Positions 46,989 to 54,028 of a stretch of 54,028 nucleotides of DNA are shown here, one piece after another; positions within the stretch are counted from its first letter, which is position 1, and every line of letters begins with the position of its first letter. The DNA comes from Gammaproteobacteria bacterium (GTDB lineage Bacteria; Pseudomonadota; Gammaproteobacteria; SZUA-229). The notes under the pieces were generated by a model. The model searched no databases. It had not been told where the DNA came from and was given only the letters and a program-made list of their open reading frames with translations. The stretch spans positions 1-54,028 of the forward strand of contig JAPHRO010000003.1 in the NCBI GenBank assembly GCA_026195895.1, given 5' to 3'. Position numbers and translations under genes: made by a program.

Positions 46989-47786
46989 ATGAATTATGAT
47001 TTTGCATTTTTTCTTTTGCTCGGTACGGCGATTACCGGCATTATCTGGATTGTAGATAGCCTGGTCCTGGCGCCCAGAAGAAAAAATAATCCGCATGAAT
47101 ATAGCTCTGAGTCCTTAGGTACTCGTACCTCAGTGAGTGAACCGGTTGTTGTTGAATATGCCAAATCATTTTTTCCAGTGCTGTTGATCGTATTTTTATT
47201 GCGTGGCTTTCTGGTTGAACCATTCCGGATTCCGTCCGGTTCCATGATACCAACTCTGTATATTGGGGATTTTATTCTAGTAAATAAATTTTCCTATGGC
47301 GTACGCATGCCGGTATTTAATAAAAAAATGCTGGATGTCGAAGATCCGGCGCGTGGTGATGTAGTGGTGTTCAAGTATCCACGTGACCCTTCGGTAGATT
47401 ATATTAAACGAGTGATCGGTTTGCCTGGTGATCATATTGCATATTACAACAAAGTGCTCTATGTAAATGGCAAGCCAGTCAAGCGTAAATTTATAGCTGA
47501 CTATAATGGGCCGGGCGAAGAAAACAGGGCGAATGAATATGTAGAAGACCTGGCAGGAGTGGGGCACAATATTTTGTTGATTCCAGGACGGCCAGGGCTT
47601 GATGCAGAATATATAGTTCCTGATGGCCATTATTTTATGATGGGTGATAATCGTGACAATAGTAATGACAGCCGTTATTGGGGAGTTGTGCCCGATAAAT
47701 ACCTGGTCGGTAAAGCGTTTATGATCTGGATGAATATGTCTGATTGGGATGTGGACTGGAAACGAATAGGAACATTTATAGAATAA
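46989..47786 (+). CDS. lepB: Signal peptidase I
   Basis: 265 residues from the ATG at 46989, with GAGAA about eight bases upstream. It removes signal peptides of exported proteins at the outer face of the inner membrane. Two N-terminal membrane spans (about 5-25 and 60-78) are followed by the Ser/Lys dyad: Ser85 in IPSGSMIPTL and Lys140 in YIKRVIGLPGD. The conserved GDNRDNSNDSRYWG box is near residue 220. Its stop overlaps an in-frame ATG of the next gene region. Confidence 0.97.
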   Translation: MNYDFAFFLLLGTAITGIIWIVDSLVLAPRRKNNPHEYSSESLGTRTSVSEPVVVEYAKSFFPVLLIVFLLRGFLVEPFRIPSGSMIPTLYIGDFILVNKFSYGVRMPVFNKKMLDVEDPARGDVVVFKYPRDPSVDYIKRVIGLPGDHIAYYNKVLYVNGKPVKRKFIADYNGPGEENRANEYVEDLAGVGHNILLIPGRPGLDAEYIVPDGHYFMMGDNRDNSNDSRYWGVVPDKYLVGKAFMIWMNMSDWDVDWKRIGTFIE

Positions 47787-47800
47787 TGAAGGGGTCAGGT

Positions 47801-48175
47801 ATGATAAAAAAACAACGCGGACTTACATTTATTTCCTGGATGGTCGTTATTGCTTTTCTTGCTGTGCAGGGAATTATGGCGATGCGAATTGTACCTGTGT
47901 ATATCAATTACAGTGCAGTTAAATCAATTATGAATGAGCTGGTTGTCGATCCTGAAATTAAAGGAGCAGGTGCAAAAAAAGTAAATGAGCTACTTAAAAA
48001 ACGCCTGAAAATAAATAATCTTTATGATTTGGCCAAGGATAAAACAGCTTTTAAATTTAGTAAAATTCAAGGTGGTTATCATTTAGTATGTCACTATGAG
48101 GCACGTGGTCCTATCTTTAAAAATCTGGAATTTGTTGCAACTTTTCATCATGAAGTTGATTTACCTACTAAATAG
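47801..48175 (+). CDS. DUF4845 membrane protein
   Basis: 124 residues from the ATG at 47801, which has GGGG six bases upstream; an ATG at 47786 overlapping the lepB stop is a weaker alternative. The N-terminal MIKKQRGLTFISWMVVIAFLA is pilin-like (RG.TF then a hydrophobic span), and the rest is a small soluble domain (VPVYINYSAVKSIMNEL, HLVCHYEARGPIFKNLEFVATF). This gene sits between lepB and rnc in many gammaproteobacteria; its function is not established. Confidence 0.85.
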   Translation: MIKKQRGLTFISWMVVIAFLAVQGIMAMRIVPVYINYSAVKSIMNELVVDPEIKGAGAKKVNELLKKRLKINNLYDLAKDKTAFKFSKIQGGYHLVCHYEARGPIFKNLEFVATFHHEVDLPTK

Positions 48176-48181
48176 TCCTGT

Positions 48182-48889
48182 ATGAAAAATACCACGGACT
48201 TCTCAAAGCTACTCAAGGTACTTGGGTATCAATTTTCTGCAACAGATCTATTGCAGGATGCACTGACCCACCGCAGTGCGAGTTCAAGAAATAATGAACG
48301 CCTGGAGTTTCTTGGTGACAGTATCCTGAATTTTGTCATTGCTGCTGAGTTATATGATCGTTATCCCGATGCATCAGAAGGTGATCTTAGTCGGGTTCGA
48401 GCAAGTCTGGTGAATAAAGATGGCCTGGCTATTGTTGCCAGGGATTTAAATTTGGGCGAATGGCTTATTCTTGGTAGCGGCGAACTGAAAAGTGGTGGTT
48501 ACCGAAGAAATTCAATACTGGCAGATACCGTAGAGGCAATTTTTGGGGCGGTATATCTGGATGCGGGTTTTGATACCTGTAAAGAAATGATTCTCCGACT
48601 CTACCAGAATCAAATACACAATGTGCCTGATTTATCCTTGCTAAAAGACCCTAAAACGCGGCTGCAGGAATTGTTGCAATCTAGAAAACTGGCGTTACCT
48701 GTATATGAAGTTAAAGAAGTTACTGGTAAGGCGCATCAGCAGAATTTTAAAATTGTATGCCAAATTGAGAGTTTATTGATCAATACACAAGGGCAGGCGG
48801 GTAGTCGCCGTAAAGCAGAGCAGTTGGCTGCTGAACAGGCGATTCAGCAAGTTGAAGAAAAATTAGCACAGAATAAAGCAACCAGATAA
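48182..48889 (+). CDS. rnc: Ribonuclease III
   Basis: 235 residues. It cuts double-stranded RNA, including rRNA precursors. The signature NERLEFLGDSIL carries catalytic acidic residues, and DTVEAIFGAVYLDAG supplies the second set. A double-stranded RNA-binding domain occupies about 155-225 (DPKTRLQELLQ..., GSRRKAEQLAAEQAI). The stop overlaps the era start by one base (TAATG), which suggests coupling. Confidence 0.97.
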   Translation: MKNTTDFSKLLKVLGYQFSATDLLQDALTHRSASSRNNERLEFLGDSILNFVIAAELYDRYPDASEGDLSRVRASLVNKDGLAIVARDLNLGEWLILGSGELKSGGYRRNSILADTVEAIFGAVYLDAGFDTCKEMILRLYQNQIHNVPDLSLLKDPKTRLQELLQSRKLALPVYEVKEVTGKAHQQNFKIVCQIESLLINTQGQAGSRRKAEQLAAEQAIQQVEEKLAQNKATR

Positions 48890-49791
48890 TGATCAGTGAT
48901 AGTAAATATAAATGCGGCTATATAGCGATTATTGGGCGCCCTAATATGGGCAAATCCACATTACTGAATCGTATTCTTGAAGTTAAGTTGAGTATAACTT
49001 CGCGCAAACCACAAACGACGCGTCACCAGATACTCGGCGTTAAAACTACGGAAGACGCGCAGTATATATATGTAGATACCCCCGGAATTCATAGTGGTGG
49101 TAAGAAAGCTATCAATCGGTATATGAATAAGGCCGCCAGTTCAGTTATTCATGATGTCGACGTAGTACTGTTTTTAGTTCAGGCCATGAGCTGGACGGAA
49201 GAAGACCAGCTGGTACTTGATAAGCTTGAACATGTTGATGTGCCGGTGTTACTCGTAGTGAATAAAGTGGATAAGCTGGAAGACAGAAATCAGTTGCTGC
49301 CCTTTCTGCAGGAAGTGAGTGCAAAATATAATTTCAGTAATATTATTCCGCTATCAGCTAAAAAAGGTGACAATGTTGCTGAGTTAGAAAAAGAAGTGCT
49401 GGCGCTAATACCAGAGAATCCTGCTTTTTTTGAAGAGGAACAATATACAGATAGAAGTGTGCGCTTTCTGGTGGCAGAAATCATTCGAGAAAAACTGGTG
49501 CGAGAACTGGGTAAAGAATTACCCTATCAGACCACTGTCGAAATAGAACAATATAAAGAAAGTGAAAAAATAACTGAAATTCATGCCAGAATTTTAGTGG
49601 AAACCAAAGGGCAAAAAGTTATTGTTATTGGTAGCAAAGGTGCGCGGCTAAAAAATATCGGAACCAAAGCCAGAAAAGACATAGAGAAACTGCTCGGACA
49701 AAAAGTTTTTCTACAGTTGTGGGTAAAAGTTAAATCAGGATGGTCTGACGACGAATCCTCACTCAGAAGTCTGGGTTACGACTCGGAATAA
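48889..49791 (+). CDS. era: GTPase Era
   Basis: 300 residues. It binds 16S rRNA during 30S assembly. GTPase motifs: GRPNMGKST (G1, Met where Val is usual), SRKPQTTRHQ (switch I), DTPGIH (G3), NKVDKLE (G4) and PLSAKKG (G5). The C-terminal KH domain has VIGSKGARLKNIGTKARKDIE. It follows rnc, the standard order; the one-base overlap supports joint control. Confidence 0.97.
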   Translation: MISDSKYKCGYIAIIGRPNMGKSTLLNRILEVKLSITSRKPQTTRHQILGVKTTEDAQYIYVDTPGIHSGGKKAINRYMNKAASSVIHDVDVVLFLVQAMSWTEEDQLVLDKLEHVDVPVLLVVNKVDKLEDRNQLLPFLQEVSAKYNFSNIIPLSAKKGDNVAELEKEVLALIPENPAFFEEEQYTDRSVRFLVAEIIREKLVRELGKELPYQTTVEIEQYKESEKITEIHARILVETKGQKVIVIGSKGARLKNIGTKARKDIEKLLGQKVFLQLWVKVKSGWSDDESSLRSLGYDSE

Positions 49792-49812
49792 GCTGGGCAT
49801 TTCTGAAATAAA

Positions 49813-50517
49813 ATGCGCGTACAGGACCAGCCTGCATATATTCTTCATCATTATCCTTATCGGGATTCAAGTCAGATTTTTGAATTATTCTCCAGAGACT
49901 ATGGACGGCTATCGGTTATGAGTCGGGGTAGTCGCAGCGCAAAATCAAAACAGAAAACATTATTGCAGTTGTTTCACCCGCTGCTGGTTTGCTGGAGTGG
50001 TAAGGGAGATATGCCCTTATTAACCCGTGTCGAACCGGTTGATACTCGATTGCCAGAGCTTAAAGGCAATGCATTACCCAGTGCATTTTATATCAACGAG
50101 TTGTTGATAAAACTGTTGCATCGACATGATGTGCATGAAGATATTTTTGGTTTATATCAGGATACCTTGTACCTGCTAGCTGATCAGCAGAAGCTGGAAA
50201 ACCATTTGCGTTTGTTTGAAAAACAATTGTTACAGTTTCTAGGCTTCGGATTGAATCTTGTTGTTGATGCCGACTCAGGTGATGCGGTGCGAGAGGGGCA
50301 TCAATATAATTATTTCATCGAACATGGGCCGGTATTGGCTGCGGAAACACATAGTGAGTCCCGACAATTGCTGATCAATGGCGAGAGTTTGTTAGCATTT
50401 GAAAATGATGACCTGGGCAATACTGGCGTACGAAAAGAAATTAAATCATTGATGCGCTTTGTGCTTGCCCATTATCTTGAAGGCAAGCCATTGAAAAGCC
50501 GAGAGCTATTTCGATAG
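49813..50517 (+). CDS. recO: DNA repair protein RecO
   Basis: 234 residues. It works with RecF and RecR to load RecA on gapped DNA. The N-terminal OB fold begins QPAYILHHYPYRDSSQIFELFSRDYGRLSVMSRGSRSAKSK. The helical C-terminal part has SAFYINELLIKLLHRHD and LRLFEKQLLQFLGFGLNL and ends in PLKSRELFR. The zinc cysteines of some RecO proteins are absent, as in many gammaproteobacteria. It is the last gene of the lep-rnc-era group; pdxJ, usual next, is not here. flgN converges ten bases away. Confidence 0.95.
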   Translation: MRVQDQPAYILHHYPYRDSSQIFELFSRDYGRLSVMSRGSRSAKSKQKTLLQLFHPLLVCWSGKGDMPLLTRVEPVDTRLPELKGNALPSAFYINELLIKLLHRHDVHEDIFGLYQDTLYLLADQQKLENHLRLFEKQLLQFLGFGLNLVVDADSGDAVREGHQYNYFIEHGPVLAAETHSESRQLLINGESLLAFENDDLGNTGVRKEIKSLMRFVLAHYLEGKPLKSRELFR

Positions 50518-50527
50518 ATTAAAGCGA

Positions 50528-50983
50528 TTATGCCTGTACATCGGGCAGCATGGAGCCGCCACCGTGTTTAACACCATCGGATCCGTAGGTTGATTCATTG
50601 GCTGTATTGTGGCCGGTCAATATTGCCATGGTTTCCCGTGCGATATGGTTTCTACGATTTAACAGTCGACCATTGATTTCATTCTGATGCTGGCACTGTT
50701 TTATTTGTTCTCTGGTGATGTTCCACTGGTTTGACAATTGTTTACTGGGATCTAACTGGGCTAACAGGTTTTGAAACTCGGTGGTATCACTGCTCAGGGC
50801 AGAGCGGCGGGCATCCAGCTGATTCAATTGGTCTACCAGGGATTGTTTCTTTTCAGCCAGAGAAATCAGGGTGCTATATTGATTGTCGTTTATGGCAGTA
50901 AATTCTTCGGACAGACATTCAAGTAACAGTCCTGTACTACCTGAAATCTCATTAAAAACCTGTTGTATTTCTGTTTTAGTCAT
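50528..50983 (-). CDS. flgN: Flagellar export chaperone FlgN
   Basis: 151 residues, predicted largely helical. It escorts the hook-filament junction proteins FlgK and FlgL to the flagellar export apparatus. The pattern LLLECLSEEFTAINDNQYSTLISLAEKKQSLVDQLNQLDARR is the FlgN-family helix. It lies 30 bases downstream of flgM on the same strand, the conserved pairing, and converges on recO. Confidence 0.88.
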   Translation of the reverse strand: MTKTEIQQVFNEISGSTGLLLECLSEEFTAINDNQYSTLISLAEKKQSLVDQLNQLDARRSALSSDTTEFQNLLAQLDPSKQLSNQWNITREQIKQCQHQNEINGRLLNRRNHIARETMAILTGHNTANESTYGSDGVKHGGGSMLPDVQA

Positions 50984-51013
50984 TATGTTATCCGCGTGAA
51001 TTCAGGCTAGCTG

Positions 51014-51325
51014 TTATTCAATAAGCGCCTTTTCTAGGTTAATTAAGTTTTCCGCAATGCGTTCAGGGTCGAGCGGATAGTTGCCTTTGGCAATTTCCTG
51101 TTTAATCGCAGCTACTTTTTCAGCATCTACTTCAGGGATGTTGCTTAGCTGTTGTTGCAATTCTCGTACCTGAACTGATTTTTCAGACAGACTAACCGTA
51201 TCTTCAGCAGTACGGTTTTCCGCTTCAACCTGTGTGTGTTCAGTCGATTTGGCACGTGATTTACCGGTATTGTTGGTCAGTGACTCAGTCGTGGACCGGT
51301 TAACGTGATTTATGGGGCTAGTCAT
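51014..51325 (-). CDS. flgM: Anti-sigma-28 factor FlgM
   Basis: 103 residues. It binds and inhibits FliA until the hook is complete, when it is exported. The C-terminal Sigma28-binding helices are conserved (VDAEKVAAIKQEIAKGNYPLDPERIAENLINLEKALIE), with the disordered polar N terminus. AGGTGA lies seven bases before the ATG. A FliA promoter is directly upstream. flgN follows. Confidence 0.93.
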   Translation of the reverse strand: MTSPINHVNRSTTESLTNNTGKSRAKSTEHTQVEAENRTAEDTVSLSEKSVQVRELQQQLSNIPEVDAEKVAAIKQEIAKGNYPLDPERIAENLINLEKALIE

Positions 51326-51358
51326 GGGCTTTCACCTGATTATTTTCTCTCATTGTGG

Positions 51359-51385
51359 TTATCGGCTGATTCTTTTTATACTTTA
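51359..51385 (-). promoter_or_regulatory. Sigma28 (FliA) promoter of flgM-flgN
   Basis: On the minus strand TAAAGTAT (51385-51378), an 11-base spacer, then GCCGATAA (51366-51359). This matches the FliA consensus TAAAGTTT-N11-GCCGATAA with one mismatch. It stands about 34 bases before the flgM ATG and gives flgM autoregulation by the sigma factor it inhibits. Confidence 0.85.
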
Positions 51386-51406
51386 GCGCTTTTTTAATTA
51401 TTTTAT

Positions 51407-52135
51407 TCAGTCAACAGCGACTTCACCTGTCTGGGTAACAGTGCCTTCAATAATTCGTTTTGAAGACAGATTTTTGACGCGTATACGTTCTCCACGGCTA
51501 CCGTTCATCATTGCGGTTCCTGACATTTTCACTGAAAAACTGTCGGAAGCTATAACCAGTGCTACTTGCTCGCCACGTTTTATCAGCAGGGGTTTCTTTA
51601 CCTGATTCGGTGTGATCACGCGGTTTTGAGACAGGCGTCGTTTTGCCTGTTTGCCTATCAATTGGGTCTTATCTGAAAAATAGCCGTAGTTGAGCCTGGC
51701 CAGGTTGGTATTTACCAGACTGATATCCGCTTCCGAGATGAGCTGGCCTTTTTCGATGGGGCCGGTGGTCTGATAGACGTCGGCATACAGATCAATAGTG
51801 GCCGGTACATACAGTGTCCAGGGCTTGGGGCTATCGCAGCGCACACCAACCGTTGTTTTTCCTATCAGCTTGGCACCAGGTGCCAGAAAAGTTTTGACTG
51901 ATTCGCTACAGTGATTGAGCTTTAATCTGCTGTCGAGATAACCCACGTCGATTACGACCCTGGAGTATTTCTGCAAACTGGCTTTTGATCCTATAAAGGC
52001 TTTGACCTGCTGTCTTATTGAATCGTGGCTCTGCAGGGAAGGTGTTGGTACAGGGGCCTGTTCTGCACTACCGGTACTACTATATGTGATGATCGTGGGG
52101 ATCAGTAGTACCAGTAATGCAGTCAGGTTTTTCAT
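51407..52135 (-). CDS. flgA: Flagellar basal body P-ring assembly chaperone FlgA
   Basis: 242 residues. The signal peptide ([21 protein letters not shown]) sends it to the periplasm, where it helps FlgI form the P ring. A SAF domain starts near residue 115 ([23 protein letters not shown]), and the C-terminal part ([43 protein letters not shown]) is the standard FlgA fold. Its start overlaps the chemoreceptor stop by four bases (ATGA). Confidence 0.93.
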   Translation of the reverse strand: MKNLTALLVLLIPTIITYSSTGSAEQAPVPTPSLQSHDSIRQQVKAFIGSKASLQKYSRVVIDVGYLDSRLKLNHCSESVKTFLAPGAKLIGKTTVGVRCDSPKPWTLYVPATIDLYADVYQTTGPIEKGQLISEADISLVNTNLARLNYGYFSDKTQLIGKQAKRRLSQNRVITPNQVKKPLLIKRGEQVALVIASDSFSVKMSGTAMMNGSRGERIRVKNLSSKRIIEGTVTQTGEVAVD

Positions 52136-53481
52136 GGCGTTCGCACTTTATCCAGTAAATCTTCGATTAGTTCAGAGAGATGGCTACTATATTGTTCCAT
52201 TTCATCAATTTTTTGACAGGCCATGTCAGATTGCCCGTTTAATGTTAATGCTGCAATTTCTTTGCCAAGTTCATGTATTCTGGCGTGTGGCTGCTCCATG
52301 CGCTGGAAAGCATCGATATTGCCATAATAGTCTTTACCATGATTGTAATACCATTGCCCCAGTCGGCACTGGGTATGATCGACAAGTTCATTCTCGGGAA
52401 TAGTCGTACCTCCTAGCGCCATATTGGCCAGGCGGATTTTCCAGTTCACATGGTCGGCTTTAACGGTTTGCAGCATAACTTCATCCTGATTAAACGAAGC
52501 TAGAATATCGAATTGAGATTTTATCGAGTTGTTCAATTCCTGGGCGTGTTGCGAAATCAGATCGACCTGAGCATTTTCCTTCTGAACCATAAGGGTAATT
52601 TCGTTTAATTTACCGGCCATTTCCTGCGACACAGATTGTTGCTCATTGGCGGAAGCTGAAATAGTTTGTACCTGGGCGCTGACGTCATTGACCACTGCAG
52701 TAACATCGCTCAGTGCGATAGCGACGGTCTCCAGACTATCCAGGCTTTTACCCAGGCGTTCCTGGCTGGAACCCACTGAACTACCGACTTCTTCCATCAG
52801 GCCATTCATCGTGCCGGTGACGGCTTCAATTTCTATAGTGGCTTTTTCGGTGTTAGATGCCAGTTGTTTAACTTCGTCGGCAACCACAGCAAAGCCACGT
52901 CCTGCCTCGCCTGCTCGGGCGGCCTCGATTGCCGCATTCAATGCCAGTAGATTGGTCTGATTGGCGATGTCGCGAACAATAGAGGTTAAATTATTAATTT
53001 CATCGGTCAGACCGGAAAATTTTTGTACACTGCCAAACATGGATGACATGGCATTTTCCAGCAAATCCATATCCGCCATCATCGATGAAATGGCGATATT
53101 GCCAGATTCTGTTTTTTCATAACTTTCGTTAGCGCGACTGGCGGTATTCTGGGCCGATTGAGAAATCTCCGAGGCTGAAGCGGCCATTTCTTCCGTGGCG
53201 GCAGCGACACTTCCTATGACGCCACTAATATCTGAAGCCTGATGCTGGAGTGCCAGATTTTTGGTCAGGATTTCGTAGGTCTGTTGTAAAGAACGGATTC
53301 CTGCCTCGGCGACGCTGGCCAGCTTTGCGTTATTTTCATGAATAAAATCTGTGGCAGGCGTGAGTGCAGCAGCGGCAGATGGATTCCGCTTTCTGAATTT
53401 TTCCAGTTGTTTAATATCAGCCTGGATAGCGGCCTGGAGCAACGGTAAAGCAGATTTAGTAAGCAATAGTGGACTGGCCAT
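52132..53481 (-). CDS. Soluble chemoreceptor with C-terminal CZB zinc-binding domain
   Basis: 449 residues with no membrane span or signal peptide, so cytoplasmic. The methyl-accepting signalling hairpin (about 100-330) contains the tip sequence [41 protein letters not shown] domain (about 350-440) follows with [16 protein letters not shown] and HARIHELG, the His/Cys zinc ligands. CZB receptors in other bacteria sense zinc or oxidants. It overlaps flgA by four bases, so it is probably translated with that flagellar gene, and is divergent from cheV. Confidence 0.9.
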   Translation of the reverse strand: MASPLLLTKSALPLLQAAIQADIKQLEKFRKRNPSAAAALTPATDFIHENNAKLASVAEAGIRSLQQTYEILTKNLALQHQASDISGVIGSVAAATEEMAASASEISQSAQNTASRANESYEKTESGNIAISSMMADMDLLENAMSSMFGSVQKFSGLTDEINNLTSIVRDIANQTNLLALNAAIEAARAGEAGRGFAVVADEVKQLASNTEKATIEIEAVTGTMNGLMEEVGSSVGSSQERLGKSLDSLETVAIALSDVTAVVNDVSAQVQTISASANEQQSVSQEMAGKLNEITLMVQKENAQVDLISQHAQELNNSIKSQFDILASFNQDEVMLQTVKADHVNWKIRLANMALGGTTIPENELVDHTQCRLGQWYYNHGKDYYGNIDAFQRMEQPHARIHELGKEIAALTLNGQSDMACQKIDEMEQYSSHLSELIEDLLDKVRTP

Positions 53482-53517
53482 GAATGTTCCAATTAGTTTT
53501 ATCGTTTTTTGGGAATT

Positions 53518-53545
53518 ACTAGCTAATCAGTCCATTTGAGCTAGT
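53518..53545. repeat. Inverted repeat in the receptor-cheV intergenic region
   Basis: ACTAGCT (53518-53524) and AGCTAGT (53539-53545) form a perfect 7-bp inverted repeat, 14-base spacing. It lies between the divergent receptor and cheV starts, so an operator is possible. Confidence 0.4.
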
Positions 53546-53564
53546 ATCAGTGTAGTGGAAAAAG

Positions 53565-53597
53565 TACTCATATCATAAATGATTCCTGTAATGAGTA
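53565..53597. repeat. Second inverted repeat in the receptor-cheV region
   Basis: TACTCAT (53565-53571) and ATGAGTA (53591-53597) are perfectly complementary, with an internal ATCAT-AA-ATGAT palindrome (53572-53583). It is nearer to cheV and may bind a regulator. Confidence 0.4.
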
Positions 53598-53664
53598 TAG
53601 TTGAATATCAGATTTTTCAAATTCTTTAGATTAAATTTATATTTAGATAGGCGGAGTGTAAAAA

Positions 53665-54028
53665 ATGGCGGGTGTACTCGATAGCGTTGATAGCCGTACC
53701 CAGTTAGCAGGCCATAATCGACTTGAGTTATTACTGTTCAGGTTAGGGGGGCGGCAGATATATGGCATTAACGTGTTCAAAGTTCAGGAAGTAATTCGCT
53801 GTCCCAAATTAACGAGTATGCCGAAATCCAGCCATAAAGTTGTAGGCGTTGCGCATTTGCGCAACAAAACTATTCCGGTAATCGATCTGGGATTAGCCAT
53901 CAGTAATCGCCCGGTTGAAAATATTGAAGAAAGTTTTGTAATCGTCACGGAATACAATCGTTTTACCCAGGGCTTTCTGGTGCATTCAGTCGATCGTATT
54001 GCCAATATGACCTGGAAAGAAATATTAC
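53665..54028 (+). CDS. cheV: Chemotaxis scaffold protein CheV (3' partial)
   Basis: The first 121 codons are in the window; the gene runs off the right edge. GGAG at 53653-53656 precedes the ATG at 53665. The sequence is a CheW-like domain: LELLLFRLGGRQIYGINVFKVQEVI, then VVGVAHLRNKTIPVIDLGLAI, ending near FLVHSVDRIANMTWKEI. The start MAGVLDSVDSRTQLAGHN is the CheV type, which carries a C-terminal receiver domain not visible here. CheV links receptors to CheA. Its position beside flgA is usual in gammaproteobacteria. Confidence 0.88.
   Translation, partial: MAGVLDSVDSRTQLAGHNRLELLLFRLGGRQIYGINVFKVQEVIRCPKLTSMPKSSHKVVGVAHLRNKTIPVIDLGLAISNRPVENIEESFVIVTEYNRFTQGFLVHSVDRIANMTWKEIL

Noticed and set aside
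53482..53664. Sigma54 or Sigma28 promoter for cheV or the receptor
   Set aside because: GG-N10-GC spacing is wrong in the only candidate (TGGACTGATTAGC), and the AAACGATAA box has no -35 partner at 11 bases.

Overview
The window is chromosomal DNA of a flagellated, free-living gammaproteobacterium of moderate G+C. Supporting this are the gene orders nadB<>rpoE-rseA-rseB-rseC-mucD-lepA-lepB-rnc-era-recO, guaB-guaA-tadA, dksA-gluQ and flgA/flgM/flgN next to cheV, the Azotobacter-type rhodanese loop, and the many outer-membrane and lipoprotein signals. The exact genus cannot be read from the sequence. A SoxXA-binding-type lipoprotein hints at relatives with sulfur metabolism, but no sox operon lies here. 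I see no rRNA, tRNA, insertion sequence, prophage or CRISPR array.

Layout. (1) 1-13.3 kb is a cell-surface cassette: a giant DUF11/SdrD-B repeat protein cut by the left edge, an overlapping 1714-residue outer-membrane protein with three OmpA-like domains and a predicted C-terminal beta-barrel, and a small beta-barrel protein. (2) 13.5-18.9 kb is an accessory stretch: tcdA, a metal-dependent phosphatase/nuclease, a rof (Rho antiterminator) gene split by an in-frame amber codon, a CnoX-like thioredoxin/TPR protein, two small lipoproteins and a membrane-bound class III nucleotide cyclase. (3) 18.9-24.0 kb, minus strand: acs, gluQ, dksA, xseA. (4) 24-27.4 kb: a PAS-GGDEF-EAL sensor and a SoxXA-binding-like lipoprotein. 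(5) 27.6-34.0 kb, plus strand: GMP synthesis (guaB, guaA), tadA, then a polyamine operon speD-speE-ornithine decarboxylase that makes putrescine and spermidine. (6) 34.2-40.6 kb: a secreted protein of unknown role, rsgA, cytochrome c, M48 membrane protease, orn, rhdA and nadB. (7) 40.8-45.1 kb: the envelope-stress sigma factor operon rpoE-rseABC-mucD with a small glutaredoxin-like gene. (8) 45.1-50.5 kb: lepA-lepB-DUF4845-rnc-era-recO, a translation, secretion and RNA-processing operon. (9) 50.5-54.0 kb: flagellar flgN, flgM, flgA, a soluble CZB chemoreceptor, and divergent cheV cut by the right edge.

Regulatory signals that can be read directly are a SigmaE-type promoter (GAACTA-N16-TCTCAA) just ahead of rpoE, a near-perfect Sigma28 promoter (TAAAGTAT-N11-GCCGATAA) ahead of flgM, a near-consensus Sigma70 promoter for guaB, and several hairpin terminators. 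The most unusual items are the giant surface cassette, the amber-interrupted rof gene, a perfect 16-bp inverted repeat inside rseC, and the short leader ORFs ahead of speD and rsgA.
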